Of a stretch of 64,000 bases of DNA, positions 40,101 through 64,000 are shown piece after piece; the first letter of the stretch is position 1, and the number at the start of each line of letters is the position of its first letter. The stretch comes from Pseudomonadaceae bacterium. GTDB lineage: Bacteria > Pseudomonadota > Gammaproteobacteria > Pseudomonadales > Azotimanducaceae. The DNA lies in contig JANSXA010000012.1 in assembly GCA_024743175.1 (NCBI GenBank), positions 1 to 64,000 on the forward strand, written 5' to 3'. The position numbers were made by a program, and so were the translations under genes. Below the pieces are notes generated by a model, which saw nothing but the letters and a program-made list of their open reading frames with translations, was not told the origin of the DNA and searched no databases.

Positions 40101-43100
40101 TAGAGGTGCGTGAAGATCTGATGCAAAGCAAAGCGATCCTCATCGGCCAGGTTTATGCAAACGGATGTCCCTCTGATGATGCCGCTGCAATAGACCAGCA
40201 GCCCGGGCAGGGTCTGGCCGACATCCGGATCTGGATGGAAGACGGCACTTTCGTGGTCACAGATAGTGATGGCAAGTACCATCTCGAAGACATCGAGCCC
40301 GGTAGCCATGTGGTGGCATTGGATACCGCCACGTTGCCTGGAAGTCATGAACTGGTCCTGTGTGAGGACAATACCCGCTTTGCTGGTAACCCGGGTTCGC
40401 AGTTCATCGATGTGCAGGGTGGCACACTCTGGCGGGCTGATTTTTATACCGCGCCTAAACCGGATCAGAGCAGTGAAATTGTCAGTCGTCTGGATGCTCA
40501 GGCTGATGACGGCAAGGTGACGTACACCTACTGGATTAAAGGTGGCGCCGTGCCACTGCAGAATCTGCGCACCACAATCATGCTCGGTGACCAGCTTGCT
40601 TATATTGAAGGTAGTGCAAAGCTCAACGGTCAACCGATTGGTGATCCCACCGGTCTGGGTATGGGCGCACCGACGTTCAAACTGCCGGACACGACAGACC
40701 GTTTTAATTATGCGCTGACGTTTGAGACGTTTGTGAAAACGCCGAAGGGGCACATTACTTCCAAGGCGGTGTCTCAATTTTCTACCCGCGAGGGTCAGTA
40801 TCGTAGTGAAGTGAGTTTGAATGAGCTGAGTCTGAACTGGCCGGCTTCGCTGGTTATGATTGCGGAATCGGTAACAACCGACAGTAAGGCGCTGCGCGCG
40901 GCGCGGCAGACAAATGCCCAGCGCCTGCGTGAAATGAGAGCCACTGAAGAGACTGCTGAACCTGTAGTAGCCATTGCCTCTGAGGTAATGGAACCTTCGA
41001 AAGGATCCAGCTACACCCGCGGCAGTGTAGCGAGTAAAGAGATTTCGTTGCGCCACGAGGGTGTGCGCAGTGCACCTTACGAACTACCTGAGCAGGATCG
41101 TGGTGAAGCACCTGCGTTCAACTTAAACTGGCTGTCAATGAACCCTTCGGTCAAGGGTATCGTCTGGCCGCCGGAAAACTACAATCCGGCGTTGCCGGCG
41201 ATCGAGGTTGCAGTTGTTCATGACAAGACGTTGAAAGCGGTAGTGCTGGTTGATGGAAAAATTGTCAATCCAGTGACTTATGAAGGCACCGCGACCGATC
41301 ATGATGCCGGTATCAGCCTGTCGCGTTGGGATAACGTCACCATATCCGAGCACGACAGTGTTATTGAAGCTCAGCTGCTGAACAGCGCTGGTGAAGTGGT
41401 TGAGCACTACAGACGCAGCACGCATTTCAGCGGTGCACCGGCTCGAGCAGAGTGGGTTAAAGAAGAGTCGTATCTGATTGCTGATGGGCTGTATCCACCT
41501 GTGATTGCGGTGCGGCTGTTTGATAGAGCCGGTTACCCGCTGCGACCGGGTACCACCGGAGAGTTTTCCGTTTCTGCGCCGTTCATCGCGTTGGACAAAG
41601 CCAAACACCTGGAGACACTGGATAACAAGTTCAGCAACCAGCGTTATCAGGTTCTGCGCGATGGCATTGCTTATATTCAGCTGGAGCCCACAACTTCCAC
41701 TGGTGAGGTAGAAGTTAAGTTCCAGTTCGACCCGGTGCGCAGCGATACCGTGCGCGCCAGAATGGTTCCAGGCAATCGCGACTGGATAATGGTCGGGTTG
41801 CTCGAAGGTACCTACGCGCATAACGATCTGTCCGGCAATCTGAAGTCGTTAGGTAAACAGAACCTCGAAGACGAAACTCTCACTGATGGCCGGATGGCGT
41901 TCTACGGTAAAGGTATGGTTCGAGGCGACTGGCTGCTCACAGTGGCTTATGACACCGACAAAAAATTTGAACGAGAGCTGCGTGAACAGATTGATCCCAA
42001 CCAGTTCTACACCCTATATGGAGACGGCACCGAGCAGCTGTTCGACGCGCAAAGTCAGCGTAAACTCTACCTGAAACTTGAACGGGCACGTTTTGCAGCG
42101 CTGTTTGGCGACTTCGATACCAATTTTGAACGCTCCGAGCTGGCCCGTTACGACCGTCGATTAAATGGCCTTAATCTTGGATTTTTTGGCGAGCACATCG
42201 AAGCCAAAGTTTTTGCCAGTGAAACTGATCAGGCTCTGGTGCGTGACGAACTGCGCGGCAACGGCACTTCCGGTGTATACCGTCTGTCTAACCAGAGGCT
42301 GGTTGCCAACAGTGAGTCGGTGAGAATCGTCACCCGGGATCGATTTTCGACTCAGAATATATTGGACAGCGTTGAGTTGACCCGCTTTGTTGATTACACC
42401 ATCGATTTTTCCCGCGGCACCTTGATTTTCAAGCAGCCTGTTTTCAGTCAGGACGAAAACTTCAATCCCATATTCATTGAAGTTGAGTACGAGGTGGCTT
42501 TTGAAGGCGTCGACGAGAAAATTGTAGCCGGTACCCGGGTCGCCTATCGGCTGGATGACCAGGACAGCGAAGTAGCGGTGACCTACATCAATGATGACAC
42601 TGAAGGGCAGGGTGGCTCTCTGCTTGCTGCGGATTTGACCTGGCAGATGAGAACCCAGTCAACTCTGACGGTGGAAGTGGCGCAAACAGATACCGACCTG
42701 AATGAAGAAGGCAATGCATACCTGCTGCAGCTGGAACATGCAGACAGCAGGATGGCAGGTCGCATCTATGCGCGTGAACAGGAACAGACTTTTGGGTTAG
42801 GCAATCAATCGGCGTTGGAGGCGGGTACCCGCAAAATCGGCCTGGAAGGTGAGTACCGATGGGCGGAAGGCCTGCTGTTGCGTGGCCAGGCGTTTGAGCA
42901 GACCGCCCTGGTAGATGATTCGAGTCGACGGGTGGTGAATGCACTGGGTGAGTGGCGTAAAGATAAAACCAAACTCTCTACAGGTTTGCAGTCTGTCTCT
43001 GAAGAAACGGCCAGCGGTGACTCCGCTGATGCAACCCAATTGCTGTTTGGCGTTGCGCAAAATGTATACAACAATAAGCTCATGCTGCGCGCGGACGCAG

Positions 43101-44266
43101 AGATTGACGTATCCAGCGGTTCAGGCAACACAGACTATCCGTCCAGAGCAATTTTTGGCGCAGAATATGAGGTATTCAACGAAGTTAACCTGATTGCCGA
43201 GCAGGAGTTAACATGGGGTGATGACAGAGATACCCAGGATACCCGTTTTGGTGTGCGGGCAAGGCCATGGACCGGCGGTGACGTGAATTCTTTTGTTACT
43301 CAGGCCCAGGGTGAGAATGGCAGTCGTCTGTTCGCGACAACCGGTCTGTTGCAGCAGTGGCGTATCAACGAGCGCTGGCTTTACGACATTGGCTTTGACC
43401 GGGTGCAGACGTTGTCACAAAGCGGTGCTGCTGATGAACCCCGCGAGCTATTGTTTAACCCGAATGTACCGCCTGCCTCGGGTAGCCTGGATAACGACTT
43501 CTCGGCTTTTTTTACTGGTTTTGGCTATCGCCATGAAGCCTGGGATGTCTCGTCTCGTTTTGAGTGGCATGCAGGTGATGTGGCAGACAAATGGAACGTG
43601 CTGGTGGGTGCTAATCATCAGCTCGCAGAAGGCCGGGTTATTTCCGCAAGCCTGTCCTGGCTGAACGAAGAATCAGCAACCGGTACGGTGCAGGACAATC
43701 TTGATCTGCGCGTGGGCGCAGCCTGGCGTCCGTTTGACAGCGCCTGGTCGTTCCTGAATCGAACCGATCTGGTGTTTGAGCGCAGGGAAGATGCCGCGTT
43801 TGATACCCGTACGCGAAAATGGGTCAACAACTTCAACGCCAACTACAAACCGGGGTTGAAGCACCAGCTGGCGTTCCAGGTTGCTTTCAAATACGTGGTG
43901 GAAAACATCGATAAAGAAGAATACGACGGCATTACCAGCCTGCTCGGTGCTGAGTATCGATACGATATAAGTCCGCGCTGGGACGTGTCGATGCGTTCAG
44001 CGGTGCGCTCGTCTCATCAGGCTGGCACGGCCCGATATTCCTACGGTGCTGCAATTGGCCACAGTATTCGACCCAATATGTGGCTGAGTGTCGGCTACAA
44101 CGTGGAAGGCTTTGAAGATGATGACTTCATCGCAGCGGATTACACCGCAAAAGGCCCATACCTGAAGCTACGCATGAAATTTGATCAGGACCTGGCAAAA
44201 CGTTTCCTCGAATTCACAGGTCTTGCGCAGCGTCCTCAGGTGGATGGGTTTGCCAACGGCCGTTAG
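37142..44266 (+). CDS. Giant surface protein: cadherin-like, duplicated module, DUF11, SdrD-B-like and C-terminal outer-membrane barrel
   Basis: A 2374-residue exported protein. A long signal region ends near residue 51 (PLWA), followed by a short [12 protein letters not shown] module as in genes one and three. Then come two cadherin-like repeats (about 92-280), two tandem homologous modules (about 281-567 and 571-860), DUF11 (about 863-990), and an SdrD-B/carboxypeptidase-regulatory-like domain (about 999-1102; [15 protein letters not shown]). After a beta-rich linker, about 1541-2374 looks like an outer-membrane barrel: alternating aromatic/polar strands such as [14 protein letters not shown], ending near YLKLRMKF before a short tail. 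It probably anchors itself in the outer membrane and displays or secretes the N-terminal part. The true function is unknown. Confidence 0.75.
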   Translation: MPRTAHISEPEMQGRWKPALLSAFACLFFRRRAVAYWAMLFFSITCIPLWAIPPDTPVTNTATASYQVGGADYSASGSATVRTDPAAGNSPPFALSLEPATVPENSPGSVVGTIVITDPDPDDTHVVVVDDPRFTVVGNTLQLAADVALDFETTATVTVEVTVTDPEGASYTQQLEVLVIDVNEAPESITLSSDTLVAGQPGAHAGVLQVVDPDADDSHTFSVDDSRFEVIDGTLRLRDDVSLPLGTVVEVMVTATDSGGLGYTQTFTLTAAPPGGGGGPNASITALQLANSVDFAQLQSINPSSCESGGGVVPLPAPTNLTGDSLQVPGSGAFLPTNILKSGDVLFVQVADPQANVDPLVVDQVLVRMVTPAADEELVTISETSADSGVFIGYLQSSRSVAQPGNCLLEVLSSTTISLAYTADDVDLATFNILVDPFGRVFDSASGTLINGASITLIDAATNQPAQVFADDGVTDFPSTQVSGDQFYDNDRGAYRFPFVQPGDYLLQVLPPNRFTFPTDASDAQLQVLSGAPYALGPGSRGQGFVVPVGPAVQVDIPLDLQPVIPTTSSLSLLAGLIPNGNSSSVQVAPTSCFDGSSFNAFGDPVTLAQGALAVPASLTLTPVDRLARNDVLFISLADPDQDLDPFAPDLITVEVQVAQTAERETLQLAETNDSTGVFVGYLQTAGTAAAPENCQLEASPGASIQVNYTDITDSADTASAEIVYDPGFSMISSASGELVSGAIVTLIDASTGLVADNAVFGADGVSAFPATIEVGGEAIDASGGRVDFAPGTFYFPLILPGEYRFEVAAPVSYTFPSTADDASLNQLPGGPFNLLPGSRGETFTVAAGIPAGFDLPLDPISAEVFVTKQASKQAAAVGDFLQYQIQVENADASGTVSDLVLSDQLPTGFRYVAGSLKVAGMSGTQPELSSDGEQFDLLLGELSPGSSIALSYVVEITAGAKLGPARNRASVTGTGIGQANVAFADVEVREDLMQSKAILIGQVYANGCPSDDAAAIDQQPGQGLADIRIWMEDGTFVVTDSDGKYHLEDIEPGSHVVALDTATLPGSHELVLCEDNTRFAGNPGSQFIDVQGGTLWRADFYTAPKPDQSSEIVSRLDAQADDGKVTYTYWIKGGAVPLQNLRTTIMLGDQLAYIEGSAKLNGQPIGDPTGLGMGAPTFKLPDTTDRFNYALTFETFVKTPKGHITSKAVSQFSTREGQYRSEVSLNELSLNWPASLVMIAESVTTDSKALRAARQTNAQRLREMRATEETAEPVVAIASEVMEPSKGSSYTRGSVASKEISLRHEGVRSAPYELPEQDRGEAPAFNLNWLSMNPSVKGIVWPPENYNPALPAIEVAVVHDKTLKAVVLVDGKIVNPVTYEGTATDHDAGISLSRWDNVTISEHDSVIEAQLLNSAGEVVEHYRRSTHFSGAPARAEWVKEESYLIADGLYPPVIAVRLFDRAGYPLRPGTTGEFSVSAPFIALDKAKHLETLDNKFSNQRYQVLRDGIAYIQLEPTTSTGEVEVKFQFDPVRSDTVRARMVPGNRDWIMVGLLEGTYAHNDLSGNLKSLGKQNLEDETLTDGRMAFYGKGMVRGDWLLTVAYDTDKKFERELREQIDPNQFYTLYGDGTEQLFDAQSQRKLYLKLERARFAALFGDFDTNFERSELARYDRRLNGLNLGFFGEHIEAKVFASETDQALVRDELRGNGTSGVYRLSNQRLVANSESVRIVTRDRFSTQNILDSVELTRFVDYTIDFSRGTLIFKQPVFSQDENFNPIFIEVEYEVAFEGVDEKIVAGTRVAYRLDDQDSEVAVTYINDDTEGQGGSLLAADLTWQMRTQSTLTVEVAQTDTDLNEEGNAYLLQLEHADSRMAGRIYAREQEQTFGLGNQSALEAGTRKIGLEGEYRWAEGLLLRGQAFEQTALVDDSSRRVVNALGEWRKDKTKLSTGLQSVSEETASGDSADATQLLFGVAQNVYNNKLMLRADAEIDVSSGSGNTDYPSRAIFGAEYEVFNEVNLIAEQELTWGDDRDTQDTRFGVRARPWTGGDVNSFVTQAQGENGSRLFATTGLLQQWRINERWLYDIGFDRVQTLSQSGAADEPRELLFNPNVPPASGSLDNDFSAFFTGFGYRHEAWDVSSRFEWHAGDVADKWNVLVGANHQLAEGRVISASLSWLNEESATGTVQDNLDLRVGAAWRPFDSAWSFLNRTDLVFERREDAAFDTRTRKWVNNFNANYKPGLKHQLAFQVAFKYVVENIDKEEYDGITSLLGAEYRYDISPRWDVSMRSAVRSSHQAGTARYSYGAAIGHSIRPNMWLSVGYNVEGFEDDDFIAADYTAKGPYLKLRMKFDQDLAKRFLEFTGLAQRPQVDGFANGR

Positions 44267-44278
44267 CCGCCGGCGTGT

Positions 44279-44295
44279 ACCCGCTGGGTTTTTTT
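44279..44295 (+). terminator. Weak intrinsic terminator candidate after the giant gene
   Basis: ACCC-GCT-GGGT followed by a run of seven T at 44289-44295. The stem is only four base pairs, so termination would be partial at best. It lies between the giant gene and the TonB-dependent receptor. Confidence 0.35.
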
Positions 44296-44336
44296 GCGTA
44301 GTATACGCGCGCTTCAATCAAGGCTCGATATTCATC

Positions 44337-46421
44337 ATGACAAGCTTTTTGTGCCGTACAGGCTGGCTGCTGGCTGCCCTTCTAACCCTGCAGATTCATG
44401 CTGCAGAACCCGCTGCGACGCCGGTTTTTCCAGATGAGGAGATGTCGGTTGTGGCATCACGAATTGCAGCGCCGTTGCGTACTGTGCCCAGTGCGATCAG
44501 TGTGATCGAAATCGAAGATATTCAGATTGGACGGCCACAGTTAGGGCTCGATGAATCCCTGGGCCGTGTGCCCGGCGTGTTTGCGCAGAATCGATACAAT
44601 TACGCGCAGGATCTGCGTATCGCCGTGCGCGGGTTCGGCGCGCGTGCCAATTTCGGCATTCGTGGCTTGAAAATCTATGCGGACGGCATTCCCTCGACCA
44701 CGGCTGACGGTCAGAGCGGCATAGATGATGTGGATCTGGGTTCGCTGCAGCGCATGGAGATTGTTCGTGGCCCTGCTGCTGCTTTGTATGGATCTGCGGC
44801 GGGTGGTGTGATTGCGTTGTATACCGAAGACGGGCCGGATACGCCATTTCTGCAAACTGCGGTGACCCTCGGTGAAGACCAGCAGCGTAAGTATCAGCTC
44901 AAAAGCGGGGGGCAGTATAAACGATTGAACTATCTGGTCAGCCTGAATGATCTGGGGTATGACGGCTTTCGCGATAATGCGCGGGTCGAGTCACGTCAGT
45001 TCAACAGCAAGTTTGTTTACAGTCTTGATGAGGGAGAGCTGACGCTGATTGCCAATCTGGTGGACTCGCCACAGGCGGATGATGCAGGCGGTATTACCGC
45101 CGCACAGGCGGCAGCAGACCCAACCTCCGCTCAGGCCCGCAATTTGAGTTCTAATGCGGGTGAAGCCCTGGAGCAGCAGAAGCTGGCCCTGCGCTACACA
45201 CGTTCTCTGGCTGACAATCTTGACCTGTCTGTGCGTAATTATTATGTCTGGCGGGATTTTGAAGCATTCCTGCCGATCGGCACCCACATCCCGTTTGTGG
45301 CTGACGATGGTGTTGTTGAATTTGATCGCTTCTTTTATGGCGGAGGTATTCAACTGGCGGCGACCAATACCTTGTTTGGTCTCGCAAATACCGCAATTTT
45401 TGGCCTGGAGATGGATCGGCAGGAAGATGATCGCCAGCGTTTCCTCAACAATGCCGGGGATAAAGGTGCGCTGACCTTCGACCAGCTGGAAGAAGCCACA
45501 AGCGTTGGGTTTTTTATTCGCAATGAAATGGCGTTGACGGATCAGCTGACCCTGGTACTGGGTCTGCGTTATGACGACATAGAGCTGAAAGTTGATGATA
45601 AATTCCTCGCTAACGCTGACCAGTCCAGTGAACTGAATTTTGAACAGTGGAGTCCTATGGCGGGTTTGTCCTGGACGGTGAGCGATCAGATAACCCTGTA
45701 TACAAACTACGCCACGTCCTTTGAAACGCCGACGTTCACCGAGCTGGCCAGCCCGGCCCGTACGCTGTCGGTCAGCCTGGGCGGATTTAATGATGTGAAC
45801 CCGCAGGAAGCACAAAGCTTCGAGGTGGGTGTGAAAGGTGACGGCTTTGATCAGCGACTGGGTTTTGAACTGGCGTTGTATGAGATCAGTGTGGAAGATG
45901 AAATCACCAGCGTTGAGGATATCGGTAACCGCGCATTTTTTGAGAATGCGGACACCGATCGAAGAGGTGTTGAGCTCAGTGCGGTTGCGAATATTACTGA
46001 AGCCCTGCAGTTGAGCCTGGCTTACACATTTTCCGATTTTGAATTTGAAGATTTTGCCGCAAGCCCTCAATTTGAAGGCAATGCCCTGCCGGGATTGCCG
46101 GAGCACCAGGTGTTTGCGGAGTTAAGTTACCGCCATGCCAATGGGTTTTATGCCATTGGTGATGTGTTGTATATGGACGAGTTATTTGTCAACAACGCCA
46201 ATTCCGGGACCAGTGACAGCGCGATTGTTGCCAACCTGCGCCTGGGCTATTCCAGTACCCGTAATCGTTGGACATGGTCGCCTTTTGTGGGTGTGAATAA
46301 CCTGGCTGACGAAGACTACAATGCCAATGTGCGCATAAACGGTTTTGGCGGCCGGCTGTTTGAGCCTGCGCCCGGCCGCACCGTGTACGCGGGTTTTACC
46401 CTCGATTATGCGCTGCGTTAA
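44337..46421 (+). CDS. TonB-dependent outer-membrane receptor
   Basis: A 694-residue TonB-dependent receptor with a signal peptide of about 21 residues ending IHA. The plug domain is clear: [51 protein letters not shown] and [16 protein letters not shown]. The barrel has many amphipathic strands and ends in [16 protein letters not shown] TonB box may lie in EEMSVVASR after the signal peptide. Such receptors import siderophores, haem, vitamin B12 or sugars. The substrate is not indicated. I use the ATG at 44337, which gives the signal peptide. A short palindrome GCGTA-GTA-TACGC at 44296-44308 precedes it and may be an operator. Confidence 0.88.
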   Translation: MTSFLCRTGWLLAALLTLQIHAAEPAATPVFPDEEMSVVASRIAAPLRTVPSAISVIEIEDIQIGRPQLGLDESLGRVPGVFAQNRYNYAQDLRIAVRGFGARANFGIRGLKIYADGIPSTTADGQSGIDDVDLGSLQRMEIVRGPAAALYGSAAGGVIALYTEDGPDTPFLQTAVTLGEDQQRKYQLKSGGQYKRLNYLVSLNDLGYDGFRDNARVESRQFNSKFVYSLDEGELTLIANLVDSPQADDAGGITAAQAAADPTSAQARNLSSNAGEALEQQKLALRYTRSLADNLDLSVRNYYVWRDFEAFLPIGTHIPFVADDGVVEFDRFFYGGGIQLAATNTLFGLANTAIFGLEMDRQEDDRQRFLNNAGDKGALTFDQLEEATSVGFFIRNEMALTDQLTLVLGLRYDDIELKVDDKFLANADQSSELNFEQWSPMAGLSWTVSDQITLYTNYATSFETPTFTELASPARTLSVSLGGFNDVNPQEAQSFEVGVKGDGFDQRLGFELALYEISVEDEITSVEDIGNRAFFENADTDRRGVELSAVANITEALQLSLAYTFSDFEFEDFAASPQFEGNALPGLPEHQVFAELSYRHANGFYAIGDVLYMDELFVNNANSGTSDSAIVANLRLGYSSTRNRWTWSPFVGVNNLADEDYNANVRINGFGGRLFEPAPGRTVYAGFTLDYALR

Positions 46422-46476
46422 TACCACTACACTTAAGGCTGATAGTTTTTAACTATTGGCCCAAGGGCTCAACTAA

Positions 46477-47883
<1,407 letters not shown>

Positions 47884-47892
47884 GTCTGGCCT

Positions 47893-49145
<1,253 letters not shown>

Positions 49146-49153
49146 CAGATTGA

Positions 49154-49942
<789 letters not shown>

Positions 49943-50181
49943 GTGCAGTTTGACAGTATTGCCAGTTTTATCGCCATGGGTGGTCATGCCCTGTACGTGT
50001 GGCTTGCATACGGCGCAACGGTGTCCATTCTGATCGGTAGTACCGTTGCGCTGCGACGCGCGACAAAGCGACAGATGTCACAATTAAGATGGGCAGCCCA
50101 AGCTGATAGCGATGGCACGCATCGAACAAATCGAGCAGATATGGAAACGGGCGCTGAAGTAGAATACGGCGCGGAGAAAAT

Positions 50182-50185
<4 letters not shown>
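49943..50185 (+). CDS. ccmD: Haem exporter protein CcmD
   Basis: An 80-residue small membrane protein with one hydrophobic segment (about 16-37; [15 protein letters not shown]) and a charged C-terminal tail longer than usual. CcmD stabilises the CcmABC complex and holo-CcmE release. GTG start immediately after the ccmC stop; the end overlaps the ccmE start (ATGA). The family is poorly conserved, so position in the operon is the main support. Confidence 0.88.
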
Positions 50186-53181
<2,996 letters not shown>

Positions 53182-53185
<4 letters not shown>

Positions 53186-53640
53186 TGCTGCGGGTCATCT
53201 GCCTGATGCTTTTTCTGGCCGCACTCCATGCTTCAGCGGCAAGTCCTGTTGATGTGTATTCCTTTGATTCGCCTGAACAGCAGCAGCGTTATAAAGGCCT
53301 CATCGCTGAGTTTCGTTGCCCAAAATGCCTGAATACAAATATTGCCGGCAGTGATGCACCGATTGCCCAGGATCTGCGCCGAACCGTACATCGACTGGTG
53401 GTGCAGGAAGGTTACAGCGATCAGGAAGTGCGCGATTTTCTGCAGGCCCGTTATGGTGATTTTGTGCTCTACAACCCGCCACTTAACAGTCGCACCCTGC
53501 TTATCTGGCTGGTCCCTCTGGGTTTGGCCATTGTTGGTGTGCTGGTCCTGTTTGGTTTGCTGCGCCGGGCTCGCCAGCAGCAGGTGGTCGATTTGGATGA
53601 TTCCCAGCGGCAACGTGTTCGCGCCCTCCTTGATGAGTAG
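53182..53640 (+). CDS. ccmH: Cytochrome c-type biogenesis protein CcmH
   Basis: A 152-residue membrane-anchored thioredox protein. A signal peptide is followed by the redox motif [19 protein letters not shown] with C46 and C49, and a C-terminal membrane segment (about 105-127). It is the short CcmH type, with the TPR part encoded separately as ccmI. GTG start seven bases after AGGAG; ATG one codon later is possible. Confidence 0.94.
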
Positions 53641-53656
53641 CTTAAAAGAGTAGTCT

Positions 53657-54814
53657 GTGTTCTATTTTGTTTGTCTGTTGTTAGCGCTGCTGGCTGCTGG
53701 ATTTGTCTGCTGGCCGTTGCTGAATCGCCGCGGGGTGGTGGCTGAAGTCAGTCATGATGAGGTGGTGAAAGATGTTTATCGTCAACGTTACGACGAGCTT
53801 TCCGGCGAAACTGCTGACACGCAATTGCGCAGTGAAATTGAAAATGAGCTGGGCGCCGTGCTGCTGACGGAATCATTGGGGGACGTTGATCAGAAGGAAA
53901 TTTCCCGGCAGAAGGCGGGCTTGTCCTGGGCGCTGGCGCTCATTGTACCGCTGGCCGCGATAGGCGTTTATTTCCTGGTTGCCGAGCCGGAGCTGCAGAA
54001 TATTCGCGGTGCAGAAGAAGTGCTGAGTCTGCCAGCAGATGACCCTTCTCTGCAAAGTTGGGCAGAACGATTGGCGGCACACACGCAGAACTCTCCGGCT
54101 GACGATAAAAGTCTTTATCTGCTTGGGCATGTGTATCTCAAGCAAGGTGAATACGCAGCCGCGGCAGAGGCTTTTGGGCGGACCGCGCAATTAGCAGGTG
54201 AAGATCTGAATGTACAGGTTTACTGGCTGCAGTCGCGCTACCTTGCGGCATCTGGGGTACTTGATGATTTCAGTCGCGAGCTGGCGCAGAAAATATTGCA
54301 GCAGGAACCGTCGTTAGGTGTTGTGCTTGAGATTCTGGCGCTGGACGCGTTTCGTTCCGGTAATGCGCAGCAGGCAGTGACGTTGTTGAATCGAGCTTTG
54401 ACCAGCGCTAATGATTTACAACGTCAGGCTTCTTTTGCCACGGCCATACGTCAGGTTCGGGCAGGCATGCAGACTTCTGATCCCGGTGTTACCGTGGCGG
54501 TGTCTGCGTCAACGTCGCCACCTCCGCGTGCCAGTGTTTTTGTAGTAGCGCGACCGGTTGGCGGTGGTATGCCTTATGCTGCGGTCAAACAACCAGCCTT
54601 TCTGCTGCCCTTTGAGGTTCGGCTTGATGACCTTGTCAGTATGAGCCCCGAGCGCAGGCTCAGTCAGGCAGACGAGTTTGAGGTTCTGGTTCGCGTCAGC
54701 GAAAGTGGTAATGCGATGCCCCAGGCAGGTGACTGGCAGTGGATATCCATGCCGATGAATTTGAGTGACGCAGGTCCGCAGGCCCTTGACGCTACGCTCA
54801 CACCGCCTGAGTAA
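53657..54814 (+). CDS. ccmI: Cytochrome c biogenesis protein CcmI (TPR)
   Basis: A 385-residue protein with an N-terminal membrane segment (about 2-20), a second near 90-110, and then TPR-like helices ([22 protein letters not shown]) that bind apocytochrome c. The C-terminal third is beta-rich and resembles the periplasmic domain of pseudomonad CcmI/CycH. Start is GTG, 17 bases after ccmH. It closes the operon; no cytochrome gene is present in the window. Confidence 0.9.
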   Translation: MFYFVCLLLALLAAGFVCWPLLNRRGVVAEVSHDEVVKDVYRQRYDELSGETADTQLRSEIENELGAVLLTESLGDVDQKEISRQKAGLSWALALIVPLAAIGVYFLVAEPELQNIRGAEEVLSLPADDPSLQSWAERLAAHTQNSPADDKSLYLLGHVYLKQGEYAAAAEAFGRTAQLAGEDLNVQVYWLQSRYLAASGVLDDFSRELAQKILQQEPSLGVVLEILALDAFRSGNAQQAVTLLNRALTSANDLQRQASFATAIRQVRAGMQTSDPGVTVAVSASTSPPPRASVFVVARPVGGGMPYAAVKQPAFLLPFEVRLDDLVSMSPERRLSQADEFEVLVRVSESGNAMPQAGDWQWISMPMNLSDAGPQALDATLTPPE

Positions 54815-55600
<786 letters not shown>

Positions 55601-55753
55601 CGCACATCCGGCGCGGAAATTTGCCGCCTTTGCGGTAGATTTTTATCACAAAGGTATTACCAACACGGGTGTCTTCCAGTAGACTGTCGCCTTCACGAAC
55701 AGGGTAACTTCGTCTGAATTTAATCCTGGTTCGTCGAGGGGTGGGAAGGGTAA

Positions 55754-59326
<3,573 letters not shown>

Positions 59327-59413
59327 CCTGTGTCAATGCACATGGGATACACACTGACCGCGAAAAAGGTTTGGAACTAACGATTGCTATGATTGGCAAT
59401 CAAGGAGCCTAGG

Positions 59414-63069
<3,656 letters not shown>

Positions 63070-63076
63070 CAGGCTG

Positions 63077-63730
63077 CTAGGGTTTAAGTGGCGCACCAAA
63101 GTGGTTGCTGTAGACCATTTTTTCGATGGGCTTTCTTGATATAGAACCATGCCCACCTTTCACGGGATAACCTAACGGCACAAAGGCTGCGGTATGCCAT
63201 TCTTCGGGTATCTGCAGCAATGCTTTTACAGCCGGTTCTTCAATACACAACAAGGTTGTAAGCACACACCCGAGCTGCTCATTGCGCGCCGCCAGCAACA
63301 GATTCTGAACCGCGGGGTAGATGGAACCGCCACCCACAACGCTGGGCCGTGACAGCCCGGCATCTGTGATGGTGATGTTATCGGTATTGAAACAGAATAC
63401 ACAGATGACGGGTGCTTCGAACATGTGGTGGGCGAGGTAAGTGCCCGATTCTAACGCGCGCCGGGATTGTTCTGCCTGGGCGGCTGGCATGTCCGTCAGG
63501 TGTTTCTCATAAGCGGGAACGTAGCTGTCCCAATGCGGGCGATAGAGATCCTGCAAACCCTGTTTGAGTTCAGGCGCGGTGACGCTGATGATGCGCCAGG
63601 ACTGATGGTTACCCCCAGTAGGCGCCCATGTGGCTGCGGTCAGAACCCGCTCGAGCACGTCCGCCGGTATTGGATCGGCTCGCAGCCGCCGCACAGCGCG
63701 CAGCGTCGACATGGCCTCATACAGTTCCAT
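63077..63730 (-). CDS. Nitroreductase family protein
   Basis: A 217-residue FMN-dependent nitroreductase-type protein: ALSTLRAVRRLRADPIP at the start, ATWAPTGGNHQSWR, GGSIYPAVQNLLLAARNEQLGCVLTTL, and the closing PLGYPVKG. Members reduce nitroaromatics, quinones or flavins with NAD(P)H. It is convergent to the SLT lipoprotein and directly downstream of the partial gene on the same strand (21 bases). Confidence 0.9.
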   Translation of the reverse strand: MELYEAMSTLRAVRRLRADPIPADVLERVLTAATWAPTGGNHQSWRIISVTAPELKQGLQDLYRPHWDSYVPAYEKHLTDMPAAQAEQSRRALESGTYLAHHMFEAPVICVFCFNTDNITITDAGLSRPSVVGGGSIYPAVQNLLLAARNEQLGCVLTTLLCIEEPAVKALLQIPEEWHTAAFVPLGYPVKGGHGSISRKPIEKMVYSNHFGAPLKP

Positions 63731-63751
63731 ATATTATCCCCTGTTAGTCCA

Positions 63752-64000
63752 TCAGTAACTGACGCCCATACCCGCTCGAACATCGTTGTTTACACCATAC
63801 TGGGCAATGGGATAACGCAGGCCATTGCTGGATAACGCAGCCAGACCCTGAATAATCTTAGGCAGAAAGCTGGGGGGTATGGCCATCAGCAGTTCATCTT
63901 CCATGACGCCGCCGTATCGCCGTTCCGCAAAACAGGGAATAGACAGGGAAGGCTCGCCGCTTGCCAGGGCACGACCCCAGGAGTCAGCACAGGCGGATTC
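63752..64000 (-). CDS. Partial gene, probable DUF169-type protein (C-terminal end only)
   Basis: The last 82 codons of a minus-strand gene cut by the right edge. The visible part contains ESACADSWGRALASGEPSLS, then IPCFAERRYGGVMEDELLMA and IPPSFLPKIIQG. The paired cysteines and the phrase around CFAERRYGG recall DUF169 (COG2043) proteins, which carry conserved cysteines and have no settled function. The identification is from memory of the family pattern and only the end is visible. It precedes the nitroreductase and may share its mRNA. Confidence 0.55.
   Translation of the reverse strand, partial: ESACADSWGRALASGEPSLSIPCFAERRYGGVMEDELLMAIPPSFLPKIIQGLAALSSNGLRYPIAQYGVNNDVRAGMGVSY

Noticed and set aside
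39992-41056. Long antisense frame (354 codons) in the giant surface gene
   Set aside because: Antisense to a strongly supported coding region. Its length follows from codon bias of the true frame; composition is Arg/His/Cys-rich and without domains.
44991-46106. Antisense frame of 371 codons in the TonB receptor gene
   Set aside because: Same reason: shadow of a clear receptor gene, no recognisable protein features.

Overview
The window reads as one continuous piece of chromosome from a gammaproteobacterium, most likely a marine, Pseudomonadales-like lineage. This comes from gene content and order, not from any search. A GntR/FCD regulator, smc, zipA, ligA and an SLT-domain lipoprotein follow one another as in Pseudomonas. 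tesA sits divergently from an ABC ATPase/permease pair as in E. coli tesA-ybbA-ybbP. A complete System I cytochrome c maturation operon (ccmA to ccmI) is present. I see no rRNA, tRNA, CRISPR array, IS element, integrase or phage gene. Coding density is high, base composition looks even by eye, and a noticeable share of genes appear to start with TTG or GTG.

Left part (1-16.5 kb). The left edge cuts a CPBP membrane protease. Next come an OmpA-type envelope protein and an accessory metabolic cluster: a molybdenum hydroxylase large subunit, a ubiquitin-like MoaD/ThiS carrier, a DUF418 membrane protein and a short-chain dehydrogenase. A minus-strand group encodes two exported phosphodiesterase-type enzymes (NAGPA-like lipoprotein and PHP-domain protein) and an MFS transporter. 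A GST-fold protein faces a translationally coupled pair, an exported D-aminoacylase-like amidohydrolase and a luciferase-like oxidoreductase. Signal peptidase I, a DUF1244 protein and YaaA follow on the minus strand.

Middle (16.6-33.6 kb). Here are a PP2C phosphatase, bolA-trhO, tesA, the ybbA/ybbP-like ABC system, a membrane GGDEF/EAL protein with a degenerate GGDEF motif, ttcA, and a 2148-residue fused signalling protein. That protein joins a Ser/Thr kinase, an AAA-type ATPase with a long helical-repeat region, GAF, PAS, histidine kinase, receiver and HPt domains. An OmpR-type response regulator lies directly upstream of it. A UPF0270/YheU-like small protein closes the section.

The most unusual region (33.6-44.3 kb) is a four-gene operon of exported, DUF11-rich proteins. 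It ends in a 2374-residue protein with cadherin-like repeats, a duplicated module of about 290 residues, a DUF11 domain, an SdrD-B/carboxypeptidase-regulatory-like domain and a C-terminal region that looks like an outer-membrane beta-barrel. Three of the four proteins share a short N-terminal module. I propose a multi-component surface structure displayed by the barrel protein. This is an inference, and it is the best candidate here for a poorly described system. A TonB-dependent receptor follows.

Right part (46.5-64 kb). This is mostly housekeeping: ppnN, the ccm operon, the GntR regulator, smc, zipA, ligA, the SLT lipoprotein, then convergently a nitroreductase and the 3' end of a probable DUF169-type protein cut by the right edge.
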